A DNA stretch of 44,241 nt from IMG/VR virus record IMGVR_UViG_3300049825_000297, positions 1 to 44,241 of that record; one strand, 5' to 3'. Under the pieces are notes generated by a model. That model saw only the letters and a program-made list of their open reading frames with translations, was not told the origin of the DNA and did no database searches. Shown piece by piece: positions 7,390 to 17,632 of the stretch (position 1 is its first letter; every line of letters starts with the position of its first letter). Position numbers and translations under genes: made by a program. The DNA comes from a virus.

Positions 7390-10132
7390 CGACTTTATCA
7401 AATTCGCCTTTACCGGTGGCGTAATTTCTTCTAGCCTTGTTGGCCGGGATGATCTGGAAAAGTATGAACTTGGAGTCCTCGAGGCGAAAAACTGGTTCAT
7501 CAATTTCCAAGGCGGGGCCTCCACACGTGCGGGTACTGCTTTCGTTGATTACGTCGAGGATGACGATCTGCCGATCCGCCTCGAGCCTTTTCGTTTTAAT
7601 AGCAAAATTGCCAACACCTACATCTTGGTAATCTCTGACAATAAAATTCGTTTTGTTCAGGACGGCGGATACGTATTAGAAGCTGCCAAGACAGTTTCTG
7701 CAATTGCCCCCGATGGTACAGTAACCTCGATCGGGCATGGTTTCATCAACGGGGACTGGGTTAAGCCCTTCGGTATCCCTGAGTTTTCCTACGGTACTTA
7801 TGAAATACAGTCCGCAACAGCCAATACCTTCAAACTCCGGCGCGTCTATGGCACAAACGAAAGTTTTGCTGGAACTTTTACCTCAGGAACCTTCTCCCGT
7901 ATCTATACCATTTCTCACCCCTACGACAGCGCAATCTTTCCCGCGCTCGTATTCAGCCAAAACAAAGATCGTGTTTATATCACACATCCTGACTATCCAC
8001 CTAAAATTCTTTCGCGTTTCGCACCTACCAACTGGACCCTTACTAATGTTTCCTTTAGCGGAAACTCCAATTATCCGGCCGCACCTACCTTGACACCATC
8101 CTCAGCTGGAAGCGCAGGTGTTGTCTTTGGTATTACCTCTGTCGATCTGGCCGGGCAGGAAAGCCGGATTAACAACTTCGCCATTAACGAGGTTTCCGTC
8201 AACTACACTCTCGTAAACGGGCAAATGAGCCTTAGCTGGCCCGCGCTTAACGATGTGCAGTATTACAACATTTACCGTTCTCTGATCTTTCCTGCAGGAT
8301 CCAACGCTACACTTTCTCAAGAACTCGGCTATCTCGGCCGGGCGATAGCCCCATATTTCCTAGACCTCAACATTGTTCCCGATTTCACCACGCAGGCCCC
8401 ACTCACGCAAGACCCCTTTAATCCTGGGGCTATCCTCGCAGTCAATATGACTGCTGGAGGATCAGGCTACGATAAAACCACCGCCACTATTTCAGTCGCT
8501 GATGGAGTTGGTTTTGTCGGACGCCCTGTGGTTAATTCCGCGGGCGCAGTCATTTCGGTCATGGTCTTGCAAGGGGGAAAGAATTACCTTTCCGGCTCAG
8601 TCATCACCTTCGGGGGAGGCTCCGGGGCAACCGCTACCCTGACTGTGGCTCCAGCTTCTGGAACCTGGCCACAATGTTCCACTCTCTTCCAGCAGCGTCG
8701 CGTCTACGCAGGCACCGATGCACAGCCAATGGGCATTTTTGCCTCACGACCGGGCCAACCTGAAAACTTTGATGCCTCTACCATCCTAACAGCGGCCGAC
8801 AGTTATTCTTTTGAACTCGATGGGCAAGAAGTAACTCCGATCAAATATATTCTAGCAAGCACTACGGGTATGCTCGTCTTTACTGATAGCATGATTTGGC
8901 GCCTTCGTGGAGCCGAAGATCAAGTAATTTCTGGACTGTCTGCCTTAGCCGAACCTGCGCTTTACATGGGCTGCGCTACCATTCCACCGCTTCAAATCGG
9001 CAATGATATTCTTTTCGTTCAGAATAAAAATACCGCTATTCAGTCTTTCAATGTGAGGCAAACCCAAAATCAAGCTATTGTGCGTGATCTTTCTATCCTA
9101 TCGTCCGATTTTTTTACGCAGGGCGAAATTATTGAAAGCTGGACTTATGCGAAAGACCCCTTCCGGCTGGTTTGGGCAAACCGCGACGATGGAACATTCC
9201 TTTCTATGACCTATGAGGCAGACCAAAACGTCATGGCCTGGGCGGAACACTACACGCAGGGCTACGTGCGGTGGCTCACCTCCATAATCGAGCGCGCCCG
9301 TGATCGAGTTTATATGACAGTAGAACGTATCGTTGAAGGCCAACATAGGGTCTTTATCGAACGTATGGCTCCCCGCCAGAATTTGTCCGTAGAAGCCCAA
9401 TGGGCGGTTGATGCGGCGTTGGCTTCATCGCAGATTGTTGGGCTTTCTGATCTTTCCATCAACGGCGCACAGGTGCTGGCCGCTACCCCTACTTTCACCC
9501 TTGGTGATGTTGGCAAACATCTGCGCGTGAATGGAGGGCGTGCCCTGGTGACGGCGCTTGTTAATTCGCAAGAACTGACCGTTGAATGGCAACTTGCAAT
9601 GCTGGATTTTCACCCACCAGCCAGCCCTGACATTATAATTCCAGCCGGGGACTGGACGTTGGACGCCCTGCAATCTTCCTTCGGCGGCCTTTGGCACCTC
9701 GAGGGCAAGACCGTTCAAGTCCTTGCTGATGGTTCTTACCATCTTGACCTCATTGTTACCAACGGTTCCATCACACTTCCTCAACCGGCGTCCTTTGTTA
9801 TTTGCGGCCTCGGTTTTGATGCCCGCCTCAAAACCCTTCCGCTATCATCCAACAGCGAATTAATCACGCGTTTGAAAAAGCGGCCCGCTGCGGTAAGTGT
9901 CCGTGTGAAAGACACTCGCGGCCTCTTCATCGGTGATGACAAAACCACCTACGAACAGAAGGGCCGGTCGTGGGAGGAATACTCCACCCCGCTCAGCTAT
10001 CTTCAAGGCCTCTATGAAATTAACATCGGGGCAGAGTGGGACCTCGAAGGCTCCATCGTTTTTGAAAAACACTACCCGACCAACGCATCTGTGCTGGGCT
10101 ACGTAATCACTGCGGAACTCGGCGATGTTTGA
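7382..10132 (+). CDS. Tail nozzle / tail tubular protein B-like
   Basis: A 916-residue protein with the N-terminus typical of podovirus nozzle or stabilisation proteins: FAFTGGVISSSLVGRDDLEKYELGV, an acquired-sounding QGGASTRAGTAFV stretch and LEPFRFNSKIANTYILVIS. The middle contains RVYAGTDAQPMGIFASRPGQP and MLVFTDSMIWRLRG, matching beta-propeller-like blades of this family, and later VKDTRGLFIG. It forms the tip of the short tail, closing the DNA channel and carrying fibres. Base composition between about 7600 and 9400 looks more AT-rich than neighbouring head genes. It overlaps the next gene by 8 bp. Confidence 0.85.
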   Translation: MSDDFIKFAFTGGVISSSLVGRDDLEKYELGVLEAKNWFINFQGGASTRAGTAFVDYVEDDDLPIRLEPFRFNSKIANTYILVISDNKIRFVQDGGYVLEAAKTVSAIAPDGTVTSIGHGFINGDWVKPFGIPEFSYGTYEIQSATANTFKLRRVYGTNESFAGTFTSGTFSRIYTISHPYDSAIFPALVFSQNKDRVYITHPDYPPKILSRFAPTNWTLTNVSFSGNSNYPAAPTLTPSSAGSAGVVFGITSVDLAGQESRINNFAINEVSVNYTLVNGQMSLSWPALNDVQYYNIYRSLIFPAGSNATLSQELGYLGRAIAPYFLDLNIVPDFTTQAPLTQDPFNPGAILAVNMTAGGSGYDKTTATISVADGVGFVGRPVVNSAGAVISVMVLQGGKNYLSGSVITFGGGSGATATLTVAPASGTWPQCSTLFQQRRVYAGTDAQPMGIFASRPGQPENFDASTILTAADSYSFELDGQEVTPIKYILASTTGMLVFTDSMIWRLRGAEDQVISGLSALAEPALYMGCATIPPLQIGNDILFVQNKNTAIQSFNVRQTQNQAIVRDLSILSSDFFTQGEIIESWTYAKDPFRLVWANRDDGTFLSMTYEADQNVMAWAEHYTQGYVRWLTSIIERARDRVYMTVERIVEGQHRVFIERMAPRQNLSVEAQWAVDAALASSQIVGLSDLSINGAQVLAATPTFTLGDVGKHLRVNGGRALVTALVNSQELTVEWQLAMLDFHPPASPDIIIPAGDWTLDALQSSFGGLWHLEGKTVQVLADGSYHLDLIVTNGSITLPQPASFVICGLGFDARLKTLPLSSNSELITRLKKRPAAVSVRVKDTRGLFIGDDKTTYEQKGRSWEEYSTPLSYLQGLYEINIGAEWDLEGSIVFEKHYPTNASVLGYVITAELGDV

Positions 10133-10430
10133 ACCTTTCATGCAGCCCATTAAACACGAATTTACAGATTTCTTGATCTACTGGCCGGGCATCCGTGTCG
10201 GGGTCAAAGAGACAAATTTGTTAACCGGGGAACTTTACCTTTGGGTTGATCGGGTTGACTCACCAAGCCTTGCGGCACTTCGGCGGATGCGTAGAGTTTT
10301 TGACACCATCCAACTTCCGATGGTCTGCAATGTCGATGCCAGGAATGAGGCTACCCGCCGTTTCGCTGAGTTCTTTGGCTTCGCTATTGCCCACACTACT
10401 GACAACGTTCATATAATGACGAGGAATTAA
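10125..10430 (+). CDS. GNAT-like small protein of the ejection module
   Basis: A 101-residue protein whose C-terminal half (NVDARNEATRRFAEFFGFAIAH) has the helix-loop pattern of the acetyl-CoA-binding end of GNAT acetyltransferases. In T7-like phages a GNAT-fold protein (gp13) sits at this place, before the internal core proteins. The N-terminal half is short for a full GNAT domain, so enzyme activity is doubtful. It overlaps the nozzle gene by 8 bp (ATG at 10125, nozzle TGA at 10130-10132) and lies 1 bp before the next gene. Role inferred: ejection or core assembly factor. Confidence 0.6.
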   Translation: MFEPFMQPIKHEFTDFLIYWPGIRVGVKETNLLTGELYLWVDRVDSPSLAALRRMRRVFDTIQLPMVCNVDARNEATRRFAEFFGFAIAHTTDNVHIMTRN

Positions 10431-10431
10431 C

Positions 10432-10974
10432 ATGGCTTTTGCTGCACCTCTACTGGCTTCGCTTGGCGCGGGCAGCGTTGTTGGCGGACTTGCTACCGCG
10501 GGTAGCTTGATCGGCGGAGTCTCGTCATTTCTTTCCGGCCAGTATCAAGCCGGAGTACTTCGCAATCAAGCGGCTGTTGCGGATCAAAACGCTGCCCGCG
10601 CAATCTTCGCCGGGCAGATCACACAGCAAGATCAAGACATCTCGGCCCGCCAAGCCATCGACCAAGACATTGCCGCGCAAGCAGCCTCCGGTTTAACCCT
10701 TTCCTCTGGAACATTTGCCCGCCGCCGAGATAGCCTGCGCATCCTCGCCCGCCGAGATGCCCTGCGAACGCGCAATGATGCAGAAGTTCAGGCACAAGGC
10801 TTGAAGGCCGGGGCTTCCGCTGCCCGCGCCGAAGCCCGTCAGACCTCCTTCGGTTCCTTCCTATCTTTGATCGAAACAGGTTTCAACGTAAAAGCTGATC
10901 TTATAAACTCCGCAGGCCTTGTGGCTTCAAGCAAGGCTGCTCAAATTCGCCGCGACACCCTGGGAGTTCGCTGA
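10432..10974 (+). CDS. Internal virion protein B-like (gp14 type)
   Basis: A 180-residue protein: a Gly/Ala-rich hydrophobic N-terminus (SLGAGSVVGGLATAGSLIGG, within residues 10-29), then a long Ala/Gln/Arg-rich helix (ARQAIDQDIAAQAASGLTLSS, ARRRDSLRILARRDALRTRN). This architecture is that of T7 gp14-like ejection proteins, which leave the capsid first and form a channel in the outer membrane. Position between adaptor/nozzle and the two large internal proteins fits. The stop overlaps the next start (TGATG). Confidence 0.8.
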   Translation: MAFAAPLLASLGAGSVVGGLATAGSLIGGVSSFLSGQYQAGVLRNQAAVADQNAARAIFAGQITQQDQDISARQAIDQDIAAQAASGLTLSSGTFARRRDSLRILARRDALRTRNDAEVQAQGLKAGASAARAEARQTSFGSFLSLIETGFNVKADLINSAGLVASSKAAQIRRDTLGVR

Positions 10975-13658
10975 TGGCACAACTTGGTTCAGTCGGCGTA
11001 ACCGGACGACTGCTTGAGGCCCCGCAACCACGCGTCAATCCTCAGGCCTTTGGTGCCGGTATTGGCACTGCGCTACGTGGGGTCTCCGCTAGTCTTGCCG
11101 CATTCGGCCAAACTCAGGAAGAAACGCGGAATGCTGAGGCACAGCTTCAGGAAGCCTACGCGGAACGCAAACGCAAACTGTCCCGGACACAAGCCGAAAT
11201 CGGACTGATGCGCATGAACACCGCTCTCGATCAAGAGGTGGTAGAACTTTCCCGGCAGATGCCGCGCGACGGAGCGCAGTTTACGGAAACCGCAACACAG
11301 CTGGCCACGAAGCGTGTCAACGAATGGCTCGGAACTGTCCCAAAAGACCTGCAGGATGAATATCGCATCAAGGCTGAGTCTATCAGGCTCGCCACCAACC
11401 GTTCAGCCTTCGACGTTGAACTCGCAGCCGGGGACGCAAGCTACAAAATTGACCTGCAGGACTTCGCCCAGAAAGCCCTCGACTCCATCCAATCAGGCCG
11501 TTCGACCTATGAAGATTGGGGACCAACGCTTGGCATTCTACTCGATAACTCTCCGCTGACTCAGCTGGAAACTGAGGACTTGGCGGATCAATACATGACC
11601 TCGCTGCAAACCGCGGCGCTGCAGCAAGATGCGCAAGCGCTTGCCCTCGCCCCTGAGCAAGGCATCGGGACCACAGGTGCCCCGGCCGACGGCTCCGACA
11701 TTGTGGCTGCGGGGATGCCTGGTGTTGCACGTGGCCTGCTTAATACCGTCGCGAGCGTTGAGTCCCCCGGCTACGACGTTATTAATGGCGGAGGGAAGTT
11801 CTCCAGCTTTGCGGATCACCCGCGTAAACGCATTCTCCTACCGAATGGCCAATATTCCTCTGCAGCCGGGCGCTACCAATTCATCGGTTCCACCTGGGAT
11901 GAAGCGGCGGCCGCTCTGCAGCTTACCGATTTCTCCCCGGAAAACCAAGATCGGGCTGCATGGTGGCTTGCCCAACGCGACTACAAAGCGCGCTCCGGCC
12001 GCGATCTTCAACTCGATCTTGAGTCTGGCAACTTCACCCTTATCGCCGGGGTACGCCGGTTCCTCGCAGGCTCGGGTAACGCTACTACTTGGGAAGGGCT
12101 GCAGTCGCTTAGCGACGACGAGTTCTTCGCCAAAGTCACAGTCCAGCAGGGTACCCCGTCTGCCCTCTTAGCCTCAGACCGCTACGGTGCGCTTTCCTAC
12201 GACCAGCGTATTGCAATCATCTCTGACGCAGAGAAGGTCTCTGCAAGCATCCGCGCCCAGACTGCCACACAGGCTTCTGCAGCCCTTTCCGCGCAAATCG
12301 CCGACATGACTTCTGGCCTGCAATCCGGTCGTCTTGGGGCGGCTGATCTTCTTGCGGTGCAGGGACAAATCCCTGTTACGGATTTTGAAGGACTGCAATC
12401 TGTTTATCAGAAATCTAACTCTGATCGCGCCCTGCTGGAGCGGTTCGCCGCCAACGTCACCTCCCCGACCTATCAGTTCGACCCTACCGATGGCGATGCC
12501 AAAGCCGGGTTCCAGCTTTTTTACGAAAAAGAAGCTCGCGGGAAAATCGCGGAGGGCGACCAAACCTACATGGCCTCGACATTCCTGCCCCTCGTCGCCC
12601 GCACCGGCTACCTACCAGAGGCGGCAAGCCAACAACTTGCGAGTCTTTCTGCCTCTCCCGATCTCAATCGAGCTGCCTTCGCTTTCGATAGCATGGCGGC
12701 GTTGCGTGAAACCAGCCCGATCGCGTTCGGCCGTCTCCCCGCCGTGGCACAGAACGACACAATCCTATACCAAACAGCCGCGCCTTACATGAGCCGTGAT
12801 CAACTAATGACCTCACTTCGGGCCTCGACCGATCCGCTCATGGCTCAGACTGTCGAACAGCGTCGCAAAGAAGCCGACAAAGTTTTGGCGGGAACTTCTG
12901 AGCTTTCCGGTTCTGCCACCATCACCGCGCTGGTCAACGATCACTTCGGGGCTTCCCCGGCATCGTCCGATCCTCTCGCCAATCTTGCCATTCAATCGGA
13001 ATACTCCATCTTGTTCCGCAGCTTCTACGAGAAAATGCCGGATGCTTCTATTGCACAGCAAGCCACACTGTTGGCGCTTGAAAAAGTCTGGGGCGTGACA
13101 AGCCTCGGCGGGGACGAGCAACTAATGAAGTTTGCCCCAGAAAAAATCCTTCCAGTCTACCAAGGCTCCCACGATTATCTGCGTGATCAACTTAACCTTG
13201 ATTTCTCCGTTGGTGACGACGAGCAGCTGCAACTTATCAGTGATGGACAAACTGCTAGCGAATACCAGCGCGGGGAGTCCCCGTCGTGGATCGTGCTGCG
13301 CAAAAATGCTGATGGCGTATTCCTGCCGGTAACACAAAATGCCCCCGGACCTGCAGGATCTCCCGGCCCTGCTTCACTCGCTCGAGCCTTCTTCGAGATC
13401 ACTCCGGAAATGAAACTCAACGAAATCGATCGCGTTATCAGTGTTTCCCGTGTTCAGCAGCTCTACCAAGACTATCTAACTCTTGATTCACAGCAGCCTA
13501 TAACCTCCCCGGAAAGTCCTGAGATGGAAGCAATCCGGCGGGAAATCGAAGCCGAACAAGCTGCTCGTCCCGCACCTTTCCAGACCCAGGCTCCCGTTGG
13601 TGTTGCGCCTGCTCCAAATAAATTAACCAACCACGGCCTAAGAGGATTGTTTGAATAA
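10974..13658 (+). CDS. Internal virion protein with lambda-R-type lysozyme domain
   Basis: An 894-residue ejection protein. Residues about 45-215 are helical and coiled-coil-like. Residues about 248-388 form a glycoside hydrolase domain of the lambda R/GH104 lytic transglycosylase type: ASVESPGYDVINGGG with the likely catalytic E263, FADHPRKR, SSAAGRYQFIGSTWDEA and DFSPENQDRAAWWLA. It would cut peptidoglycan during DNA entry, like the lysozyme-bearing T7 gp16. The remaining 500 residues are largely helical, ending in a Pro-rich tail. It is the only peptidoglycan hydrolase I find in the genome. TAATG overlap with the next gene. Confidence 0.88.
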   Translation: MAQLGSVGVTGRLLEAPQPRVNPQAFGAGIGTALRGVSASLAAFGQTQEETRNAEAQLQEAYAERKRKLSRTQAEIGLMRMNTALDQEVVELSRQMPRDGAQFTETATQLATKRVNEWLGTVPKDLQDEYRIKAESIRLATNRSAFDVELAAGDASYKIDLQDFAQKALDSIQSGRSTYEDWGPTLGILLDNSPLTQLETEDLADQYMTSLQTAALQQDAQALALAPEQGIGTTGAPADGSDIVAAGMPGVARGLLNTVASVESPGYDVINGGGKFSSFADHPRKRILLPNGQYSSAAGRYQFIGSTWDEAAAALQLTDFSPENQDRAAWWLAQRDYKARSGRDLQLDLESGNFTLIAGVRRFLAGSGNATTWEGLQSLSDDEFFAKVTVQQGTPSALLASDRYGALSYDQRIAIISDAEKVSASIRAQTATQASAALSAQIADMTSGLQSGRLGAADLLAVQGQIPVTDFEGLQSVYQKSNSDRALLERFAANVTSPTYQFDPTDGDAKAGFQLFYEKEARGKIAEGDQTYMASTFLPLVARTGYLPEAASQQLASLSASPDLNRAAFAFDSMAALRETSPIAFGRLPAVAQNDTILYQTAAPYMSRDQLMTSLRASTDPLMAQTVEQRRKEADKVLAGTSELSGSATITALVNDHFGASPASSDPLANLAIQSEYSILFRSFYEKMPDASIAQQATLLALEKVWGVTSLGGDEQLMKFAPEKILPVYQGSHDYLRDQLNLDFSVGDDEQLQLISDGQTASEYQRGESPSWIVLRKNADGVFLPVTQNAPGPAGSPGPASLARAFFEITPEMKLNEIDRVISVSRVQQLYQDYLTLDSQQPITSPESPEMEAIRREIEAEQAARPAPFQTQAPVGVAPAPNKLTNHGLRGLFE

Positions 13659-16600
13659 TGGGCATTCGGCTTTCACCACTTAACGGTCAGACTCCTTTCA
13701 ATCCCGAAGCGGCTACTGAGCCTCCGGCTCCGTCCGTTCTCGGTGCAGCTTTTCGACAAGAGAACGATGTTTACGCCCTGTTCGATATTATTACGCGGGA
13801 TGACTTTGCCCCCGATCCAACCTTTGACTTGCGTAAGCGACTCGGCGAAAGCGAACTATTTTCCACCTCTCCTGAATCCTTCATTGGGGTACAGTCTGAA
13901 GCCGAGTTCCAATTCAAAGAACAAAAAGTTGCAGCAGAACTGCGTGATCGACAGCTTCTGGCAACTTCAGGCATTGGTGGAATTGCTGCGGCGATGCTCG
14001 CGGGCACGCTTTCCCCGACTATATTACTTCCCGCCGGTGCTGCCGGTCGTGGTGTCGGTGTTTTGAAATCTGCGAAGAATGTCGCCGCCTGGACTGTTAT
14101 CGGTGCAGGACTTCAGGAAGTGACACTTCAAGCCAACCAAGAACTCCGAACCGGAACTGAGTCCGCGACCAGCATTGGCGGGGCACTTGTTCTCGGAGGT
14201 ATCCTTGGCGGGGCAATCGGCTATCTCTCAAAGGGGCGGATTGAAGAAATAGCCTCTGGTATGGCTGATGGGATGGGCACAACAGCCATACCGAAACCTG
14301 TCCCGCTTACGTCCGATCCAGTCGGACTTTCGGCCGAGTTCACCACTCCTGACTTCCGTAAAGGTGCCGGTGGACTCGCACCCAGCTTTGGCCTCGCTGA
14401 GGGCATGGCTCGTTTCAATCCGATGCTACGCAACTTCGGTCAGAAGTCCTCCGATACGATAAAGTGGATGCAGGCACAACTTACTACTGGTGGACTCAAG
14501 CTGAAGGGCAACGTCGAAGGCATAGCCTCGGCGTCGGGCGGGAATATTGAGGCTCGGACCAACATTCACTATGGCAAAGTGGCTGAGGCAATCCAAGCCA
14601 CGCACGTTGCCTACGCAGAACGCGCCGACCTATCCATGTCGCGGGGTGCTTTTGACGAGGCCGTTGGTATGGCTCTTCGCCGGGGAGGCCTCTCGATTGA
14701 TCCTGCCATCAGTAAAGCGGCGGCGTTGATCCGTGATCGAGTCTTTCGGCCTATGTTTGAAGAACTTCGTGCAGTTCAGTTCCCCGGCTTCGCTGATCTC
14801 AAAGTTCCGGCCAAGTTGGACGCTGATGGTGTGGAACTTTCCCCGGCGAAGTTCACGCCTCGCTTCACAGAGGATGAGCTGAACAAATACGTCCACCGGA
14901 TTTACAAACGAAACCTGGCCCTGCGGGAACGCGAGGACTTCGGGCAGATCATCGCGGAGCATCTGAAGGAAAAGCTTGACGCGAAATACCTCAAGAAGCT
15001 GGACGTGGCTACCGTTCGCGCAAAGGCTGAAGAACAGCAAGCCGCCGATTTATCCCTTGGACCAGATCAAATCACCGCCGCTCGGACTGAACTCGAAAAA
15101 GAAATGTTCAGCTTGCCACAACAATTCGGCCCCGAAACCGCCAATGTCGCGAGCGAAATTCGCGCCCTTCGCGCTCAGGCTAAGGAAGTTCGCGGGAACA
15201 GAGCGCTGGCGAAGCAACTCCGCGACGAGGCCGCTGCGCTGGAGGAATCCAACAAAGAAGTCTTACAGCCATTTACGGTCGCGGAGAGCAAACTCCGCAA
15301 GCGGTTTCTTTCCCTTGATCAAACTCGAACCGCGCTTAAGGATAAGCAGGCGGCAAAACTGGAACAAATTCAATCCTTAGAAGATATGCAACTTGATCAG
15401 CTTGCTTCAGTAGCTCGTGCGGGCCAACGCCTGCTAGGCAAGATCGCCCGGCTTGAAAAGGACGTTCCTGAGGAAATGGCCCGGTTCGAGGCCCAAGCCG
15501 ATGCCGCGCTCACTCGACTTGAAAAGGCCGAGGCTCGTGTGATCAAATTGACCGAGGCAACTGCCGCAGAAGCTGAGGCCGCACTTGCAATCCGCACTGC
15601 CCGGCGTGTAGCCTTTGAAGAATCTCTTGCCAAAATGGACGCGGCTCAATCCCTTGAGGAACGCATTATCGCGGTGCAGGAAATCCTCGACGAGACCCTT
15701 GTCCGCGCTCGCGAGGTCAATCACAAACGCAGCCTTCGTATCGCTAAGCTGCAGGAGCAGGCTGCGTCCATCGACCCGACTGCGGCAGCCACCCGTGCAG
15801 CTCAGCTTCGTTCCCGCGCAGCCGCTCGCCTCAGCGGTGTCATGGACGATATCGAGTTTAACAATGGTCGCATCGTCGATGGCAAAGTTGATATGGGCGA
15901 TATGGCCAAGCAGCTTTCAAGTGAAATCGCGGAAAAGTTGATTGGTGATCATACCCGCGCTCCAGGTATGACCCTGCTGATGGAACGCGGGGCGGAACTT
16001 GCCCGGCTTCTCGATATTGACGAGACCCGCATTTGGTCAAATGGGAAGAAACTTGAGGATTATCTCGAGAACAACATCGACATTATCACTCGCCGGTATA
16101 TTCGTACCGTCGCGCCAGACTTGGAAATCTATCGCACATTCGGAACAGTCAATCCGTTAGCCAAGGACGAAAAAGCTTTGTATAAATCGGGTGCGATGCA
16201 GCAAATTCAGCGAGAGTTGGATGCGAAAATGGCTGAGGCCCGCGCAATCACTGATCCGAAAAAGCGTGTCAAGGCTATCGACCGCGTTACCGACGATAAA
16301 TCTAACTTCATCCGTGATTTCGGTGCGCAGCTTGACCGACTCCGCCACATTCGCGGAGTCCCAGAAGATCCGACCGCGATCGGTTTTCGAGCTGGACGGG
16401 CGGTTCTCAACCTTAACGTCCTGCGCTTGATGGGTGGAATGGGGAACAGTTCTATCCCCGATCTGGCGGGGCCTATCATGAAATTTGGCCTGCTTAATGC
16501 CTTTGGCGATGGCTTTGGAAAACTTATCACTGACTTGAAAGCCTTCAAGCATATACAGGGTGAGGCTCAAGCCGGTGGTGTCGCCGTGGACCTGCTCACG

Positions 16601-17632
16601 CATTCCCGTTCCAACGCGATGATGGATATTTTTGACGAGTTTGAGAATGGCACCGCGGCCGAACGGGGACTGCAGTTTGTTACCAACAAAATGGGCCTGA
16701 TCACCGGGATGGATTGGCTGAACACACAGACCAAGACCCTCGCCGCCATGATGTATAACGCGGAATTGATGCGAGGCCTGGATGCGATATTCAATGGGAC
16801 GCCGACTCCCGCGCAACTTTCCTTCATGGCAGACCTTGGCATCGGAAAACAAGAGGCCAGCGATATCTGGAAACAGCTTCAGCTTCCCGGCGGATCGACC
16901 CGGTCCGAGTCCGGTGTGTTGATGCCGAACACCGAGGCCTGGTCCAATGACGCTTCCGGCCGGGCAGCCAAACGCGCTTATCGCGCAGCCTTGTGGACCT
17001 CGACAAACAAAACTATCGTCACGCCGGGAATTGATCGGCCTTTGTGGATCGACACCTCAATGGCCGCTCGTCTTATCTCGCAGTTCCGTTCCTTTACGCT
17101 TGCGGCTACGACGAAAATCCTGATCGCCGGAGCGCAAGATGCACGAGCCGGAAGTATGGCTCCCGTGATCGGTGCGGTCTTTTCTCTTGCTTTGGGCGCA
17201 CTTTCATATTATACTTGGGCCAGTGCGCGAGGTGGGAAAGCCTACGAACAGATGATGAGTGCAACACCTGAACAGTGGGCCGATCAGGCCATTGACCGTT
17301 CTGGTCTCCTCGCCGTCTTTGGTGATTTGCGCAAGATGGCTCGTGGAACAGAAATTGGGGCTGCACTTACCACGTTTGAGGGTAAAGGTGCTGCGGCCAA
17401 TCCACGGTTTGCCACACCCGTATCTGATCAGTTCGGGCCTTCTATAGACGTGCTGAATAATTTTAATAAAATTGTTCGCGGAATTGGACAGCCAAACCAG
17501 GCAAGCCAAACAGGTGAAGCTATTCGCAATTTGATGCCGTTGCAGAACCTATTGTTTCTCAGCCGGGCATTCGACAGAGTTCAAAAGATGACCACTGGAG
17601 GCGGGAATGACGGTAGTATCGCAGGTTTCTGA
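13658..17632 (+). CDS. Largest internal virion (DNA ejection) protein
   Basis: A 1324-residue protein in the place of T7 gp15/gp16 core proteins. The N-terminal 200 residues contain Gly/Ala-rich hydrophobic segments (GIGGIAAAMLAGTLSPTILL; SIGGALVLGGILGGAIGYLS) that could span membranes. Residues about 480-740 are a long Glu/Lys/Ala/Arg-rich coiled coil. Near the C-terminus another hydrophobic helix appears (APVIGAVFSLALGALSYYTW). Such proteins are stored in the head and extend across the envelope to form the ejection conduit. No enzymatic motif is visible; the lysozyme domain is in the preceding gene. It overlaps the tailspike gene by 26 bp. Confidence 0.82.
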   Translation: MGIRLSPLNGQTPFNPEAATEPPAPSVLGAAFRQENDVYALFDIITRDDFAPDPTFDLRKRLGESELFSTSPESFIGVQSEAEFQFKEQKVAAELRDRQLLATSGIGGIAAAMLAGTLSPTILLPAGAAGRGVGVLKSAKNVAAWTVIGAGLQEVTLQANQELRTGTESATSIGGALVLGGILGGAIGYLSKGRIEEIASGMADGMGTTAIPKPVPLTSDPVGLSAEFTTPDFRKGAGGLAPSFGLAEGMARFNPMLRNFGQKSSDTIKWMQAQLTTGGLKLKGNVEGIASASGGNIEARTNIHYGKVAEAIQATHVAYAERADLSMSRGAFDEAVGMALRRGGLSIDPAISKAAALIRDRVFRPMFEELRAVQFPGFADLKVPAKLDADGVELSPAKFTPRFTEDELNKYVHRIYKRNLALREREDFGQIIAEHLKEKLDAKYLKKLDVATVRAKAEEQQAADLSLGPDQITAARTELEKEMFSLPQQFGPETANVASEIRALRAQAKEVRGNRALAKQLRDEAAALEESNKEVLQPFTVAESKLRKRFLSLDQTRTALKDKQAAKLEQIQSLEDMQLDQLASVARAGQRLLGKIARLEKDVPEEMARFEAQADAALTRLEKAEARVIKLTEATAAEAEAALAIRTARRVAFEESLAKMDAAQSLEERIIAVQEILDETLVRAREVNHKRSLRIAKLQEQAASIDPTAAATRAAQLRSRAAARLSGVMDDIEFNNGRIVDGKVDMGDMAKQLSSEIAEKLIGDHTRAPGMTLLMERGAELARLLDIDETRIWSNGKKLEDYLENNIDIITRRYIRTVAPDLEIYRTFGTVNPLAKDEKALYKSGAMQQIQRELDAKMAEARAITDPKKRVKAIDRVTDDKSNFIRDFGAQLDRLRHIRGVPEDPTAIGFRAGRAVLNLNVLRLMGGMGNSSIPDLAGPIMKFGLLNAFGDGFGKLITDLKAFKHIQGEAQAGGVAVDLLTHSRSNAMMDIFDEFENGTAAERGLQFVTNKMGLITGMDWLNTQTKTLAAMMYNAELMRGLDAIFNGTPTPAQLSFMADLGIGKQEASDIWKQLQLPGGSTRSESGVLMPNTEAWSNDASGRAAKRAYRAALWTSTNKTIVTPGIDRPLWIDTSMAARLISQFRSFTLAATTKILIAGAQDARAGSMAPVIGAVFSLALGALSYYTWASARGGKAYEQMMSATPEQWADQAIDRSGLLAVFGDLRKMARGTEIGAALTTFEGKGAAANPRFATPVSDQFGPSIDVLNNFNKIVRGIGQPNQASQTGEAIRNLMPLQNLLFLSRAFDRVQKMTTGGGNDGSIAGF

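Noticed and set aside
9364-9371. TATGGCTC copies inside coding sequence (also about 14668 and 17156)
   Set aside because: They encode Met-Ala in the reading frame of long genes and lack promoter context; treated as chance occurrences.
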